The notes under the pieces are model-generated. The model had not been told where the DNA came from, ran no database searches, and saw only the letters and a list, made by a program, of their open reading frames with translations. A stretch of 64,000 bases of DNA from Casp-actino8 sp044355095 (GTDB lineage: Bacteria; Actinomycetota; Acidimicrobiia; Acidimicrobiales; Ilumatobacteraceae), in assembly GCA_044355095.1 (NCBI GenBank), contig JBIKYT010000001.1, positions 1 to 64,000 of the forward strand. Reading direction: 5' to 3'. The position numbers and the translations under genes were made by a program. Of the stretch, positions 49,989-59,029 are shown piece by piece. Position 1 is the first letter of the stretch; the number at the start of each line of letters is the position of its first letter.

Positions 49989-50434
49989 GCATTTCAGTAG
50001 GCGATCAAGCACCTAACTTTTCACTACCCGGCACGGCTAGTCAGTCGTACTCACTGAGTGACTACAGCGGTAAGCCAGTGGTTCTTGTGTTCTATCCAGG
50101 CGATGACACGCCTGTATGTACAAAGCAACTCAATACGTACAACAACGAACTGTCAGAGTTTGAACAACTTGACGCACAGGTTCTGGCGATTTCAGCTCAA
50201 GACGTGACGAGCCACGAAGAATTCTCGGGCAAGCACGGTTTCAAATTCCCTTTGTTGGCTGATGTCAACAAAGAGGTTGCGGGGTTGTACGGAACACTCG
50301 GACCGTTGGGATTTCCGCGACGCAGTGTTTTTGTCGTTGATCGTCAGGGAAAGATTGTGTACGCCCACCGTGCGTTGGCTGGTCTCACTTTCCGATCGGT
50401 CGATGACATCACAGCAGCTCTCAAAAAGTGCTGA
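49985..50434 (+). CDS. Peroxiredoxin (Bcp/PrxQ-like) with unusual Cys placement
   Basis: 149 aa thiol peroxidase. Peroxidatic Cys45 in YPGDDTPVCTKQLNTY; VLAISAQDVTSHEEFSGKHGFKFPLLAD follows. The PrxQ resolving Cys five residues on is Asn here, and the only other Cys is the very last residue (AALKKC, Cys149). It may use this terminal Cys or an external thiol such as mycothiol/mycoredoxin, which mshC at 31123 would make available. ATG overlaps yebC by four bases. Confidence 0.88.
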   Translation: MSISVGDQAPNFSLPGTASQSYSLSDYSGKPVVLVFYPGDDTPVCTKQLNTYNNELSEFEQLDAQVLAISAQDVTSHEEFSGKHGFKFPLLADVNKEVAGLYGTLGPLGFPRRSVFVVDRQGKIVYAHRALAGLTFRSVDDITAALKKC

Positions 50435-50448
50435 TTGCCGTTACTGAC

Positions 50449-52380
50449 CTAGCCGTCAATTTGCGTACCGATACACGGACCGTCACCACACACGTTCTGT
50501 AATTGTCCACCGAGCAGGAATCCCAATGCCTGGACCAGAACGAGCGCTTCATCGCTTCCCGCGCCGTGTGGATCGAGTCCGAATTCTGGCTGGGATGGAG
50601 CAGCAGCGCCTATCGGCGGAGCCGGGGTCCCGAAATCCCAAATCACCAAGGCTGAACCATCAAAGGGGTACGACTCAATCGGGTCAATTCCCCAGAATGG
50701 AGTTTTTGATGAACTTCGACCATCCTTCAAAGATGGCGAATGCACTTTGGCACTGATTGTGCGGGCTAATAACTCCGTCCCAATGTTGGCCACTTGATGA
50801 TCACCAAAAGCTTCAACTAACAATACGTCTTTCGATTCGATTCCTCGGTAAGGATTTGATGTCAGGTGTTGCACATAGCCACCGTTCTCGCCGCGATCCC
50901 ACAAAAGTTGGATGAGTGCCAGCGCGGTGATCTGATCCTCGGGTTTTGTGTAGGACTTGTCAAAGATGACTTGAAACTCTGGCCAATCACTTGACCGTGG
51001 CAGAAGAAGCGAATAGTTCATACCCGGCACCCCAAGAACGGCGCGACGCCATTCCGTTGAAATTGCCGATGCGGCTCCGCCCAAGATTCCGCCTTGACTA
51101 TTACCAACGAAAACCGTTGAGTCAGCTTTCAAAATGGGAGAGCCATTTGCATTTTGGAAAACTGGATCTGCCACAAAACCGAGAGGACTGTTCGTCAGTC
51201 GACCGAGCATCTGGAACGCGATGTGACCTTGGAGCATGCGGTCAACTTGTTCGTTGAATCGACTCATGTCACCCAAAATCCCGGCGAGGTTCGCGACATC
51301 TTCAGTTGCCATACCTAACCAGTCAACAGCACATGCCCCAATCATCCCCTGACCTGCGAAAGTACCGAAGAAATCAACTTGATCTCGTGAGCCCATCAAC
51401 CCATGGCCGTAGAGCAGCGCTGGCACTGGACTCGCAACCTCATTCGGGATCACACAACGGTAAGCAGCTTTGTAAATTGGATGCTCAGGATTAACAGCAG
51501 GGTTTCCGGACGCATCAAATAGAAGTTTGCCGCCGGGTGTTCCGTCATTGTCGAGAAAGTTCGGAATCTCTAAGGTTCCGTTAACAGTTTTAACATCACC
51601 TGGTGTTACCGAGTCGACAGTGAATTTCGGAACGCCATCACCAATCTGTTCGTATGCAACCGAACGTTCGAAAAGCAATCGACTAGATAGCGATTCTTCG
51701 CTTGCAACCGTGAAACTCCATTGACGACTGTTCAGATCAATATCGACTGGTTGGTCCTGACTATTAACAAGGTCCCCAATCGTTACCTGATATGTATGGC
51801 CCTCTGTTAAGGCAACAGCTGGACGAAGGGTGACTAATCCTGACTTATCTAGCTCTCCCCAAAACGGCCAATCGGTGTCCGAGTCAATATCGCGCAACGA
51901 AACCGGACTTGAGTCAGTCAGCGAATTTTCAATCTCAGTTGAGTCAGGTAGGCCGCTTTTTTCTAAGTCAACATCAGGCGCAGAAAAAATGATGACTGAG
52001 TTTGGTGAGAATCCATCACCACGATTTTGATCTGTGACATCGATAGCTATCCCGTCAACGTTGACAGGGGTGGCGTCGCCTGGAATGGCCAAACGGCGAC
52101 CTGTTGGCATGCTTGAATCTGCGACGGTTAGTCGATTGTCGGGCCACGGCAATAAGCACGTCAACACACCGGACTGTTCACAAGTGGGTAGGACGGTGTC
52201 TGCGCCATCGACTGGACTCTCGGGAGCAGAACTATCTTCGGGGGAGTCCGTGGAAGGATCTGTCGTTGAGGCAAATGAACCGGAGTCCGAGGATCCTGAA
52301 CAGGCCGCCAATGAGGCGACTAGCCCGATCACCAACACCGACAGAGCAGTCATTTGGCTGAAGTTTCGTTCTCTACGCAT
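50449..52380 (-). CDS. Large secreted lipoprotein with an alpha/beta hydrolase domain
   Basis: About 643 aa from ATG 52380. Signal peptide ends in lipobox SLAAC; a Ser/Asp/Glu/Pro-rich linker follows, then a beta-rich part with a bacterial Ig-like segment (about residues 120-215, VTLRPAVALTEGHTYQVTIGDLV), then a hydrolase domain with oxyanion loop ALLYGHGLMGSRDQ and nucleophile elbow VFVGNSQGGILGG. FGDHQVAN may supply the His. Probably a surface esterase, lipase or depolymerase; substrate unknown. Faces ruvC divergently and yebC-peroxiredoxin convergently. Confidence 0.82.
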   Translation of the reverse strand: MRRERNFSQMTALSVLVIGLVASLAACSGSSDSGSFASTTDPSTDSPEDSSAPESPVDGADTVLPTCEQSGVLTCLLPWPDNRLTVADSSMPTGRRLAIPGDATPVNVDGIAIDVTDQNRGDGFSPNSVIIFSAPDVDLEKSGLPDSTEIENSLTDSSPVSLRDIDSDTDWPFWGELDKSGLVTLRPAVALTEGHTYQVTIGDLVNSQDQPVDIDLNSRQWSFTVASEESLSSRLLFERSVAYEQIGDGVPKFTVDSVTPGDVKTVNGTLEIPNFLDNDGTPGGKLLFDASGNPAVNPEHPIYKAAYRCVIPNEVASPVPALLYGHGLMGSRDQVDFFGTFAGQGMIGACAVDWLGMATEDVANLAGILGDMSRFNEQVDRMLQGHIAFQMLGRLTNSPLGFVADPVFQNANGSPILKADSTVFVGNSQGGILGGAASAISTEWRRAVLGVPGMNYSLLLPRSSDWPEFQVIFDKSYTKPEDQITALALIQLLWDRGENGGYVQHLTSNPYRGIESKDVLLVEAFGDHQVANIGTELLARTISAKVHSPSLKDGRSSSKTPFWGIDPIESYPFDGSALVIWDFGTPAPPIGAAAPSQPEFGLDPHGAGSDEALVLVQALGFLLGGQLQNVCGDGPCIGTQIDG

Positions 52381-52423
52381 GCTCAACAATGCCATGTTCC
52401 ACGACATGGGGCGATCAATCCGT

Positions 52424-52429
52424 TATGAT
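52424..52429 (+). promoter_or_regulatory. Putative leaderless -10 hexamer for ruvC
   Basis: TATGAT seven bases before ATG 52437. It supports ATG 52437 as the ruvC start over ATG 52389 upstream. Confidence 0.45.
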
Positions 52430-52436
52430 CGTACGC

Positions 52437-53021
52437 ATGTTCGTACCGAGCGACCCCACGATGACGAAGCGAACCGTGCACCGTGTCCTCGGGATAGACC
52501 CTGGCTTGACTCGTTGTGGTTATGCCGTTATCGACGCTCTCGGCGCTCAGCAGGCCAACGCCGTCTCACTTGGGGTCCTACGAACTCCACCAACGATGCC
52601 CTTACCCGAGCGACTTGCCTGCCTGCATCGCGATATCAGCGATCTTCTCCAAGAGTTTGAACCGCAAACAGTGGTCGTTGAACAACTATTTTTTCAGGTC
52701 AATGTACGAACGGCCATGAGTGTCGGGCAGGCCAGTGGCCTGGCTCTCGCGCTGGCATCCGCTGCTGGGTGCACTGTGGTTCAATACACCCCAAATCAGG
52801 TCAAAGAAACGATCACTGGTTGGGGAGGTGCCGACAAGTTGCAGGTGCAGCGAATGGTGCAGGTTCGACTCGGGCTGAAATCGCTACCGCAACCCGCCGA
52901 CGCCGCCGACGCCGCCGCATTGGCATTGTGTCACCTAGCCGTCGCACCCATGCATCAAAAGCTCATCGCTGCTGGAGCCGAGTCAATTCACGGGCGAGCC
53001 CGTAGTCGAAAGTCAGCCTGA
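52437..53021 (+). CDS. ruvC: Crossover junction endodeoxyribonuclease RuvC
   Basis: Holliday junction resolvase. Catalytic Asp in LGIDPGLTRCGYAVID, Glu in VVVEQLFFQVNVRTAMSVGQASG, and C-terminal Asp pair in QPADAADAAALALCH. From ATG 52437 the product is 194 aa; ATG 52461 (MTKRTVHRV) would also be acceptable. Followed by ruvA (54 bases) and ruvB, the usual resolvasome order. Confidence 0.94.
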   Translation: MFVPSDPTMTKRTVHRVLGIDPGLTRCGYAVIDALGAQQANAVSLGVLRTPPTMPLPERLACLHRDISDLLQEFEPQTVVVEQLFFQVNVRTAMSVGQASGLALALASAAGCTVVQYTPNQVKETITGWGGADKLQVQRMVQVRLGLKSLPQPADAADAAALALCHLAVAPMHQKLIAAGAESIHGRARSRKSA

Positions 53022-53075
53022 TATGCCTGAAATGCCTAGTGCGTCTGAAATGCGTGACATGAATGTGTGTCTGAC

Positions 53076-53672
53076 ATGATCGGTTCATTGCGCGGAACAG
53101 TTCTCGAACGCCACGGCGAAGGAACAACGCTGATTGAAGTCAGTGGTGTCGGTTATCTCGTAACCGTCACGCCTCGGACTTTGGCCGAGCTTGAGCCGAC
53201 ATCACCGGCTTTTCTCTACATCCATCATCACATTCGCGAAGACGCACAAACCCTCTTCGGATTTCTAACGCGCGATGAGAAAAACACATTCCAGATTCTG
53301 TTGGCTACACATGGAGTTGGTCCTTCACTGGCGATGGCTGTTCTTGGAACTCTCTCACCGGTTGCGTTGTTTGAAGTTGTCGCGTCATCAGACCTAGCCG
53401 CCCTCACGATGGTTCCAGGTGTCGGCAAGAAGACGGCCGAGCGATTGCTCATTGAACTCAAGAACCGATTGTCGTTACCCATTCTTGACAATCACGAACC
53501 ATCCAACGGCACGAGACCGAGCGTGATTTCCGATGTTCGTGAAGCCTTGTTAGGTCTTGGCTACATCGAATCAGAAATTCGCGAAGTACTCCGCGATGTA
53601 TCAGTCCAAGATGGCGCCGAGACCCTGTTACGAGATGCACTACAAGCGCTTGGAGCCCGTCGTGCGGGATGA
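53076..53672 (+). CDS. ruvA: Holliday junction DNA helicase subunit RuvA
   Basis: Tetrameric junction-binding subunit, 198 aa. MIGSLRGTVLERHGEGTTLIEVSGVGY is domain I; two HhH motifs ILLATHGVGPSLAMAVL and LTMVPGVGKKTAERLLIELK form domain II; domain III ends with EALLGLGYIESEIREVL. ATG 53076 is chosen from the conserved N-terminus (ATG 53067 in frame). Its stop overlaps ruvB by eleven bases. Confidence 0.96.
   Translation: MIGSLRGTVLERHGEGTTLIEVSGVGYLVTVTPRTLAELEPTSPAFLYIHHHIREDAQTLFGFLTRDEKNTFQILLATHGVGPSLAMAVLGTLSPVALFEVVASSDLAALTMVPGVGKKTAERLLIELKNRLSLPILDNHEPSNGTRPSVISDVREALLGLGYIESEIREVLRDVSVQDGAETLLRDALQALGARRAG
53652..53655 (+). promoter_or_regulatory. Shine-Dalgarno deciding the ruvB start
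   Basis: GGAG six bases before GTG 53662, inside the end of ruvA. It supports GTG 53662 over ATG 53635. Confidence 0.55.
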
Positions 53673-54684
53673 ATTTCTTGATCCACAAATTAGTGATGTC
53701 GTTGAAGAATCTGATGAGTCTGGTCTTCGGCCAAAACATCTTGAAGAGTTCATCGGGCAACGTGAACTGAAAGAGAAGTTGGGCATTGTTCTTGAGGCTG
53801 CACGTCGTCGTGGCGAAGCGGCTGACCATCTCTTATTCGCCGGGCCCCCAGGCTTGGGAAAGACCACCTTGTCAAGCATCATTGCGGCCGAAATGGGTGT
53901 GCGCCTACACATCACATCAGGTCCTGCACTTGAACGGGCCGGCGACCTCGCGGCGATATTGACGAAACTTGAACCATCCGATGTTTTGTTCATTGACGAA
54001 ATTCATCGCCTCAGCCGAGTCGTTGAAGAAATTTTGTATCCCGCCATGGAGGACTTCAAACTCGACATCGTGGTCGGTAAAGGTCCGGCCGCATCAAGTA
54101 TTCGATTGGCGTTACCACGATTCACATTGGTCGGTGCAACAACTCGTACCGGAATGATCACCGGACCATTACGTGACCGCTTCGGATTAGTGGCTCGTCT
54201 TGATTACTACGACGACGATGAACTCCATGCCATTGTGCGGCGTGCCGCAGGCATCCTTGATGTTTCAATTGATGAAGACGGATCACATCAGATAGCACGA
54301 CGAAGTCGAGGAACACCGCGTATCGCGAATCGCTTACTTCGTCGAGTCCGAGACTTTGCCGAAGTACGCGGCGACGGCAAGATCACTGGCGCTATTGCTG
54401 ATGAAGGTCTCGCAGTCTTTGGCGTCGATCACCGCGGCCTTGACAAGGTTGATCGTGCGATTCTGTCGTCGTTGTGTCAGCAGTTCAATGGGGGACCAGT
54501 CGGACTTTCAACATTGGCTATCGGTATCGGTGAACAGCCAGAAACAGTTGAAGATGTGTACGAGCCATTTTTGATTCAGCAAGGCTTTATTGCGCGCACA
54601 CCACGCGGCCGCGTTGCTATGCCTGCGGCCTGGGCCCACCTCGGCCTCACTGCACCTCAGCAAGTTCCTGGATTATTCTCCTAG
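53662..54684 (+). CDS. ruvB: Holliday junction branch-migration ATPase RuvB
   Basis: AAA+ motor of branch migration, 340 aa. RPKHLEEFIGQRELKEKL, Walker A GPPGLGKTTLSSIIA, Walker B DVLFIDEIHRLSR, sensor I GATTRTGMITGPLRDRFG, and the winged-helix C-terminus RTPRGRVAMPAAW. The frame is open upstream of the chosen start inside ruvA. queA begins ten bases after its stop. Confidence 0.97.
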   Translation: MRDEFLDPQISDVVEESDESGLRPKHLEEFIGQRELKEKLGIVLEAARRRGEAADHLLFAGPPGLGKTTLSSIIAAEMGVRLHITSGPALERAGDLAAILTKLEPSDVLFIDEIHRLSRVVEEILYPAMEDFKLDIVVGKGPAASSIRLALPRFTLVGATTRTGMITGPLRDRFGLVARLDYYDDDELHAIVRRAAGILDVSIDEDGSHQIARRSRGTPRIANRLLRRVRDFAEVRGDGKITGAIADEGLAVFGVDHRGLDKVDRAILSSLCQQFNGGPVGLSTLAIGIGEQPETVEDVYEPFLIQQGFIARTPRGRVAMPAAWAHLGLTAPQQVPGLFS

Positions 54685-54694
54685 AATTCAGCCG

Positions 54695-55726
54695 GTGCGA
54701 CTGTCTGATTTTGATTACGAACTTCCCGTTGCTCGGATTGCACAAGTTCCCGCGGAACCGCGTGATCATGCTCGATTGTTAGTTGATCAAGGTCGTCGTG
54801 TTGGAATCGCATCTATTGCTCACCGCCAGGTTTTTGACCTTCCTGAGTATTTGCAACCAGGTGATTTACTCGTTGTCAACGACACCCGAGTCATTCCCGG
54901 ACGACTGCGCCTGAATCGAGCAAGTGGCGGAAACGTTGAGGTGCTACTTCTTGACCCATTGACCACCAATTCACGTCGTTGGTCGGCACTGGTCAAACCT
55001 GGAGGGAAACTCAAAGATGGAGAGGTGCTGCGCCATTTTGACACGGGCAGTGAATGTATTTTTCACGGTCGCCTCGAAAGTGGTGACTCCTTTGAAATCG
55101 AACTGTGTTTCACCGATGACGTATTGAGCTTTCTTGACCGTATCGGCGAGATCCCATTACCCCCGTACATCACAACATCGCTTCCACAAACCGAGCGTTA
55201 CCAAACGGTCTACTCACGGCGTCCCGCTTCAGCCGCTGCGCCAACTGCGGGACTGCATTTCACGCCAGATCTATTACAGACCCTGAGCGATCAAAACATT
55301 GATTTCGCTCGGGTTGAGTTAGTTGTTGGACTTGACACATTTCAACCTATTCAGACTGACAATCCTCTTGACCACAAAATGCATACTGAGTACTACTCAG
55401 TCAGTGAAGAAGTCATGGCCAAAGTTCACGATGCCAAACGCGTGGTTGCCGTCGGCACAACGGCAGTACGGGCACTCGAAAGCGCGGCGTCGCGTCACGA
55501 ATTATCTGGGCGTACCAACCTTTTTATTCACCGCGGTTTTGACTGGCAGTGCGTTGATCTCATGATGACCAACTTCCACTTACCGAAAACCACGTTGTTG
55601 TTGATGATTGATGCTTTTGTCGGTGACCGTTGGCGCGACATCTACGCATCCGCGCTCGAAAATGGCTACCGTTTCTTGTCCCTAGGCGACACCATGTTGC
55701 TCAACCGTCACGCCGAAGAGAGTTAA
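54695..55726 (+). CDS. queA: tRNA preQ1(34) S-adenosylmethionine ribosyltransferase-isomerase
   Basis: Uses SAM to convert preQ1 on tRNA to epoxyqueuosine, 343 aa. VRLSDFDYELPVARIAQVPAEPRDHARLL, LLVVNDTRVIPGRL, RYQTVYSRRPASAAAPTAGLHFT and FHLPKTTLLLMIDAFVG are family blocks. The open frame starts further upstream in ruvB; GTG 54695 gives the canonical N-terminus. tgt follows two bases later. Confidence 0.95.
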   Translation: MRLSDFDYELPVARIAQVPAEPRDHARLLVDQGRRVGIASIAHRQVFDLPEYLQPGDLLVVNDTRVIPGRLRLNRASGGNVEVLLLDPLTTNSRRWSALVKPGGKLKDGEVLRHFDTGSECIFHGRLESGDSFEIELCFTDDVLSFLDRIGEIPLPPYITTSLPQTERYQTVYSRRPASAAAPTAGLHFTPDLLQTLSDQNIDFARVELVVGLDTFQPIQTDNPLDHKMHTEYYSVSEEVMAKVHDAKRVVAVGTTAVRALESAASRHELSGRTNLFIHRGFDWQCVDLMMTNFHLPKTTLLLMIDAFVGDRWRDIYASALENGYRFLSLGDTMLLNRHAEES

Positions 55727-55728
55727 AG

Positions 55729-56844
55729 ATGCATCCCGTCAAGCTAGATATCACTGCAACTGAAGGTGCAGCGCGAACCGGAGTAGCGAAGACGGCAAAG
55801 GGTTCGTACCAGTTTCCGACGTTCATGCCAGTCGGTACTCGCGGAGCCATTAAGTATCTCAGCGCTGCTGACTATGAAAATCTTGGCGCGGAAATCGTTT
55901 TGGGAAACACCTATCACCTCATGTTGCGTCCCGGTGCCGAAACTGTCGCACACTTTGGTGGGCTCGCCAAGTTCGCTGGTTGGCGCGGTCTGACCTTGAC
56001 TGACTCTGGCGGCTTCCAAGTTTTCTCACTCAATCCAAAAGTTGATGACGACGGAGTCACTTTCAAATCAACCTATGACGGAAGTAGCCACCGCTTTACA
56101 CCCGAGTCAGCAGTTGCAACTCAAGAGTTGCTCGGCGCAGATATTCAAATGGTGCTTGATGTGTGTGCGCCGTTGCCTTCGCCGCAGGCAGTGATTCGAC
56201 TGGCCCTAGAAAGAACATCAATGTGGGCACAACGCGCCCATACTGCACACCAACGAAACGATCAGGCTTTATTCGGCATTGTCCAAGGCGGAACCGACAT
56301 CGCCATGCGGGCCGAGAGTGCTCAACGAACGGTCGCAATCACTACGGGTGATCGGTCTGGTTTTGACGGTTATGGCATCGGCGGTTTATCAGTCGGGGAG
56401 ACTCGCGAGGAAATGATTCCCGCCTTGGCTTCGGCAATCGCTCATCTACCTACGGACCGCCCGCGGTATTTGATGGGCGTTGGCGATCCCGCTTCATTGG
56501 TTGAAGCGGTTTGGCTTGGGGTTGACCAGTTTGACTGTGTCATGCAGACACGTATTGGCCGACATGGCACCGCCCTCACGAGCACCGGGAAACTACACAT
56601 CAAAAATCAACGCCACGCACTCAGCGAAGACCCGATTGATGCCGCGTGCTCGTGCGATGTATGCCAGCGACACAGCAGGGGATACCTGCGCCATCTCTTT
56701 CAGGTCAACGAGCCGACCGCAGCCCGTTTACTAAGTGTGCATAACATCGCGTTTACGCTCAATCTGATGAAAGACATGCGAGAGGCGATCAGTCAGGGTC
56801 GTCTGCACATTTTGCGCCAAGAAATTCTGACTATTTGGGGTTAG
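55729..56844 (+). CDS. tgt: tRNA-guanine(34) transglycosylase
   Basis: Exchanges guanine-34 for preQ1 in GUN-anticodon tRNAs, 371 aa. Catalytic Asp in LTLTDSGGFQVFSL, second Asp region VLDVCAPLPSP, the GYGIGGLSVGE loop, DCVMQTRIGRHGTAL and zinc site CSCDVCQRHSRGYLRHLF. ATG 55729 gives the usual start; the longer frame lies over queA. With queA it forms the last steps of queuosine modification; preQ1 synthesis genes are not in the window. Confidence 0.96.
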   Translation: MHPVKLDITATEGAARTGVAKTAKGSYQFPTFMPVGTRGAIKYLSAADYENLGAEIVLGNTYHLMLRPGAETVAHFGGLAKFAGWRGLTLTDSGGFQVFSLNPKVDDDGVTFKSTYDGSSHRFTPESAVATQELLGADIQMVLDVCAPLPSPQAVIRLALERTSMWAQRAHTAHQRNDQALFGIVQGGTDIAMRAESAQRTVAITTGDRSGFDGYGIGGLSVGETREEMIPALASAIAHLPTDRPRYLMGVGDPASLVEAVWLGVDQFDCVMQTRIGRHGTALTSTGKLHIKNQRHALSEDPIDAACSCDVCQRHSRGYLRHLFQVNEPTAARLLSVHNIAFTLNLMKDMREAISQGRLHILRQEILTIWG

Positions 56845-56945
56845 ACACCTGAAAAGAGCCATTTTGGGCCGTGGTGAGTCCCCAAATTGGTGCCCCACGG
56901 ACTAGAGTTCTACGGGTTATTCAACCCTCGAACCTAGGGAAATTC

Positions 56946-57326
56946 ATGTCTACTCTTCAGTCTTTATCCTCTGTATTCGCCGCCGCTTCTGAAAACCAAA
57001 ATAGCGGTGGAAGTTTCCTCGTGACGTTGCTCTTCATGGGCGCCATCGGTGCCGCGATGTACTTTCTCATGATTCGCCCACAGCGTCGACGACTCAAGGA
57101 GACCCAAGAGTTGCAGCGTGCCATCGGCGAAGGTGACGAAGTCATCACGAACGCTGGAATTTTTGGTTTCGTGAACGCCATCGACGGTGACATTGTTTGG
57201 CTGGAAATTGCCGAAGGTACCGAGATCCGCGTGTCACGCTCTTCGCTCTTGCGCCGAATTAATCCTGCTGTCGAACCAGCTGGTGGAGATATCGCCACTG
57301 GGTCGACTGAACCTGACAGCGAGTGA
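56946..57326 (+). CDS. yajC: Preprotein translocase subunit YajC
   Basis: Small Sec accessory protein, 126 aa. One membrane helix (about residues 23-41, FLVTLLFMGAIGAAMYFLM), then IRPQRRRLKETQELQRAIGEGDEVITNAGIFGFV. A Ser/Ala-rich N-terminus of about 20 residues precedes the helix. AGGGA lies five bases before ATG 56946. Its stop overlaps the secD GTG by four bases. Confidence 0.94.
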   Translation: MSTLQSLSSVFAAASENQNSGGSFLVTLLFMGAIGAAMYFLMIRPQRRRLKETQELQRAIGEGDEVITNAGIFGFVNAIDGDIVWLEIAEGTEIRVSRSSLLRRINPAVEPAGGDIATGSTEPDSE

Positions 57327-59029
57327 CTTCAACTGCTATGACTCGTCGTCTTGTTATTTCCCTGGTTGGACTTTTAGTAGTTGTATTCGGTTCTTTCGCT
57401 GGCAACCTCGTTGCTGACAACACGCCTGCACTCGGCCTCGACCTGAAGGGCGGAATTTCGGTTACTCAAGAGCCAGTTGGCGAGTACGATTCCGTCAGCC
57501 TCGATCTTGCTGTTGAGCGTATTCGTGAGCGTGTTGACTCGCTCGGAGTCGCCGAACCCGAGATTATTCGACAAGGTGACGCGATTGTTGTCAACTTGCC
57601 TGGCGTTGACAACCAAGATGAGGCACTTCGTCTGGTCCAAGTAACCGGAGCGGTTTTGCTTCGCCCAGTTCTGTTGGCCGCTCCGAACACACCAGTTGAT
57701 ACTTCAAGTACAACTGTTGCTGACGGTTCATCAACCACCCTCGCTGATGGTGTGACAACGTCTACTTCAACATCAGATTCGACATCGATTTCAACGACTT
57801 TGCCAGTGGCAACAACATCACTCGCGGTAACGACAACTGCACCCGGTGGACCATCGCGCACATTCCCCCGAGCCGCGACATCAGTTCCAACCGATGGCTC
57901 AACAACTGTTCCAGTCACCACTGTTGTGACAACAGATTCGTCAACGTCGCTTCCGTCGGGAACCGATGTTCCACTTGGTTCTGAAAACCCCAGTGGAACC
58001 GATGTCACCGACTCAACGACAGCCCCCATGGAAATGGGCGACCCAGCAGACCCGAATGCCACTGTCGTCGTGCAAAACACTGATGGTTCAGAGATCTATC
58101 AACTCGGACCGTCATTTGCGACAGGCGAAGTTTTCAATAACGACGCTCAGGCCGACATCATCTCGGGCGGTTGGGGAGTCCGTGTCACTCTGAAGAGCGG
58201 AATCACTGGCGCTGATCTCTGGAATGTCGGTGCTGCCCAGTGTTATGCCAAGTCAACAACTTGCCCAACGGGTCGTATGGCGATCGTCCTTGACGGTGTT
58301 GTGCAATCAGCCCCGAGCGTCAACCAACCGTCATTCTCGGGCGGAGTTGACATCACCGGCAACTTTAAGGAATCGGAAGCTAAAGATTTGGCTCGCGTTC
58401 TGAAGAGTGGAGCCTTGCCAGTTCGCCTCGAAGTGCAAGCCGTCCAGATCGTTTCACCGACTTTGGGCGAAGATTCACTGAATGCCGCCATCGTTTCTGG
58501 TTTGATCGGCGTCCTTCTGGTGTTGCTCTTCATGATTCTGTATTACCGACTTCTTGCCCTCATTGTTGTCTTCGGAATCACGTTGTCTGGCCTCGTTCAA
58601 TGGAACGTGATTTCACTACTTTCTACAACCAACGGACTGGCGTTGAGTTTGGCCGGTATCGCTGGAATCATCGTGTCCGTTGGCGTCACCATTGACTCCT
58701 ACGTGGTGTTCTTTGAAAAGTTGAAAGACGAACTTAAATCGGGTCGCACGCTGAAGAACTCTGCTGAGCGTGGATTCAAGTCAGCTTGGAGAACAATTCT
58801 GGCAGCCGACATCGTGTCGCTCATCGGTGCTTTCACCTTGTGGTATCTCACGGTCGGTTCTGTTCGTGGTTTCGCCTTCTTCCTCGGATTGTCGACTTTG
58901 TGTGACATCGTCATTGCCTGGTTCTTCACCCGACCAACAATGTTGATGATCGCTCGAACGAAACGCTTCCAACGCGGTCGACTCTTTGGTATTGATAACA
59001 CTGTGAATGCAACTGGAGGTGCGGCATGA
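57323..59029 (+). CDS. secD: Protein translocase subunit SecD with a Ser/Thr-rich insertion
   Basis: Membrane component that uses the proton gradient to aid export, 568 aa. TM1 (about residues 9-27), then GLDLKGGISVTQEP and the P1 domain, which is interrupted by a Ser/Thr/Val/Pro-rich, low-complexity stretch at about residues 122-235. The later part is normal: VSPTLGEDSLNAAIVSGLIGVLLVLLFMILYYR, GVTIDSYVVFFEKLKDEL (conserved TM4 region), RGFAFFLGLSTLCDIVIAWFFTRP. Start GTG 57323 or ATG 57338. Confidence 0.94.
   Translation: MTSTAMTRRLVISLVGLLVVVFGSFAGNLVADNTPALGLDLKGGISVTQEPVGEYDSVSLDLAVERIRERVDSLGVAEPEIIRQGDAIVVNLPGVDNQDEALRLVQVTGAVLLRPVLLAAPNTPVDTSSTTVADGSSTTLADGVTTSTSTSDSTSISTTLPVATTSLAVTTTAPGGPSRTFPRAATSVPTDGSTTVPVTTVVTTDSSTSLPSGTDVPLGSENPSGTDVTDSTTAPMEMGDPADPNATVVVQNTDGSEIYQLGPSFATGEVFNNDAQADIISGGWGVRVTLKSGITGADLWNVGAAQCYAKSTTCPTGRMAIVLDGVVQSAPSVNQPSFSGGVDITGNFKESEAKDLARVLKSGALPVRLEVQAVQIVSPTLGEDSLNAAIVSGLIGVLLVLLFMILYYRLLALIVVFGITLSGLVQWNVISLLSTTNGLALSLAGIAGIIVSVGVTIDSYVVFFEKLKDELKSGRTLKNSAERGFKSAWRTILAADIVSLIGAFTLWYLTVGSVRGFAFFLGLSTLCDIVIAWFFTRPTMLMIARTKRFQRGRLFGIDNTVNATGGAA

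Noticed and set aside
57466..58080. 204-codon minus-strand ORF within secD
   Set aside because: Opened by the Ser/Thr-rich insertion's base bias; the plus strand encodes clear SecD.
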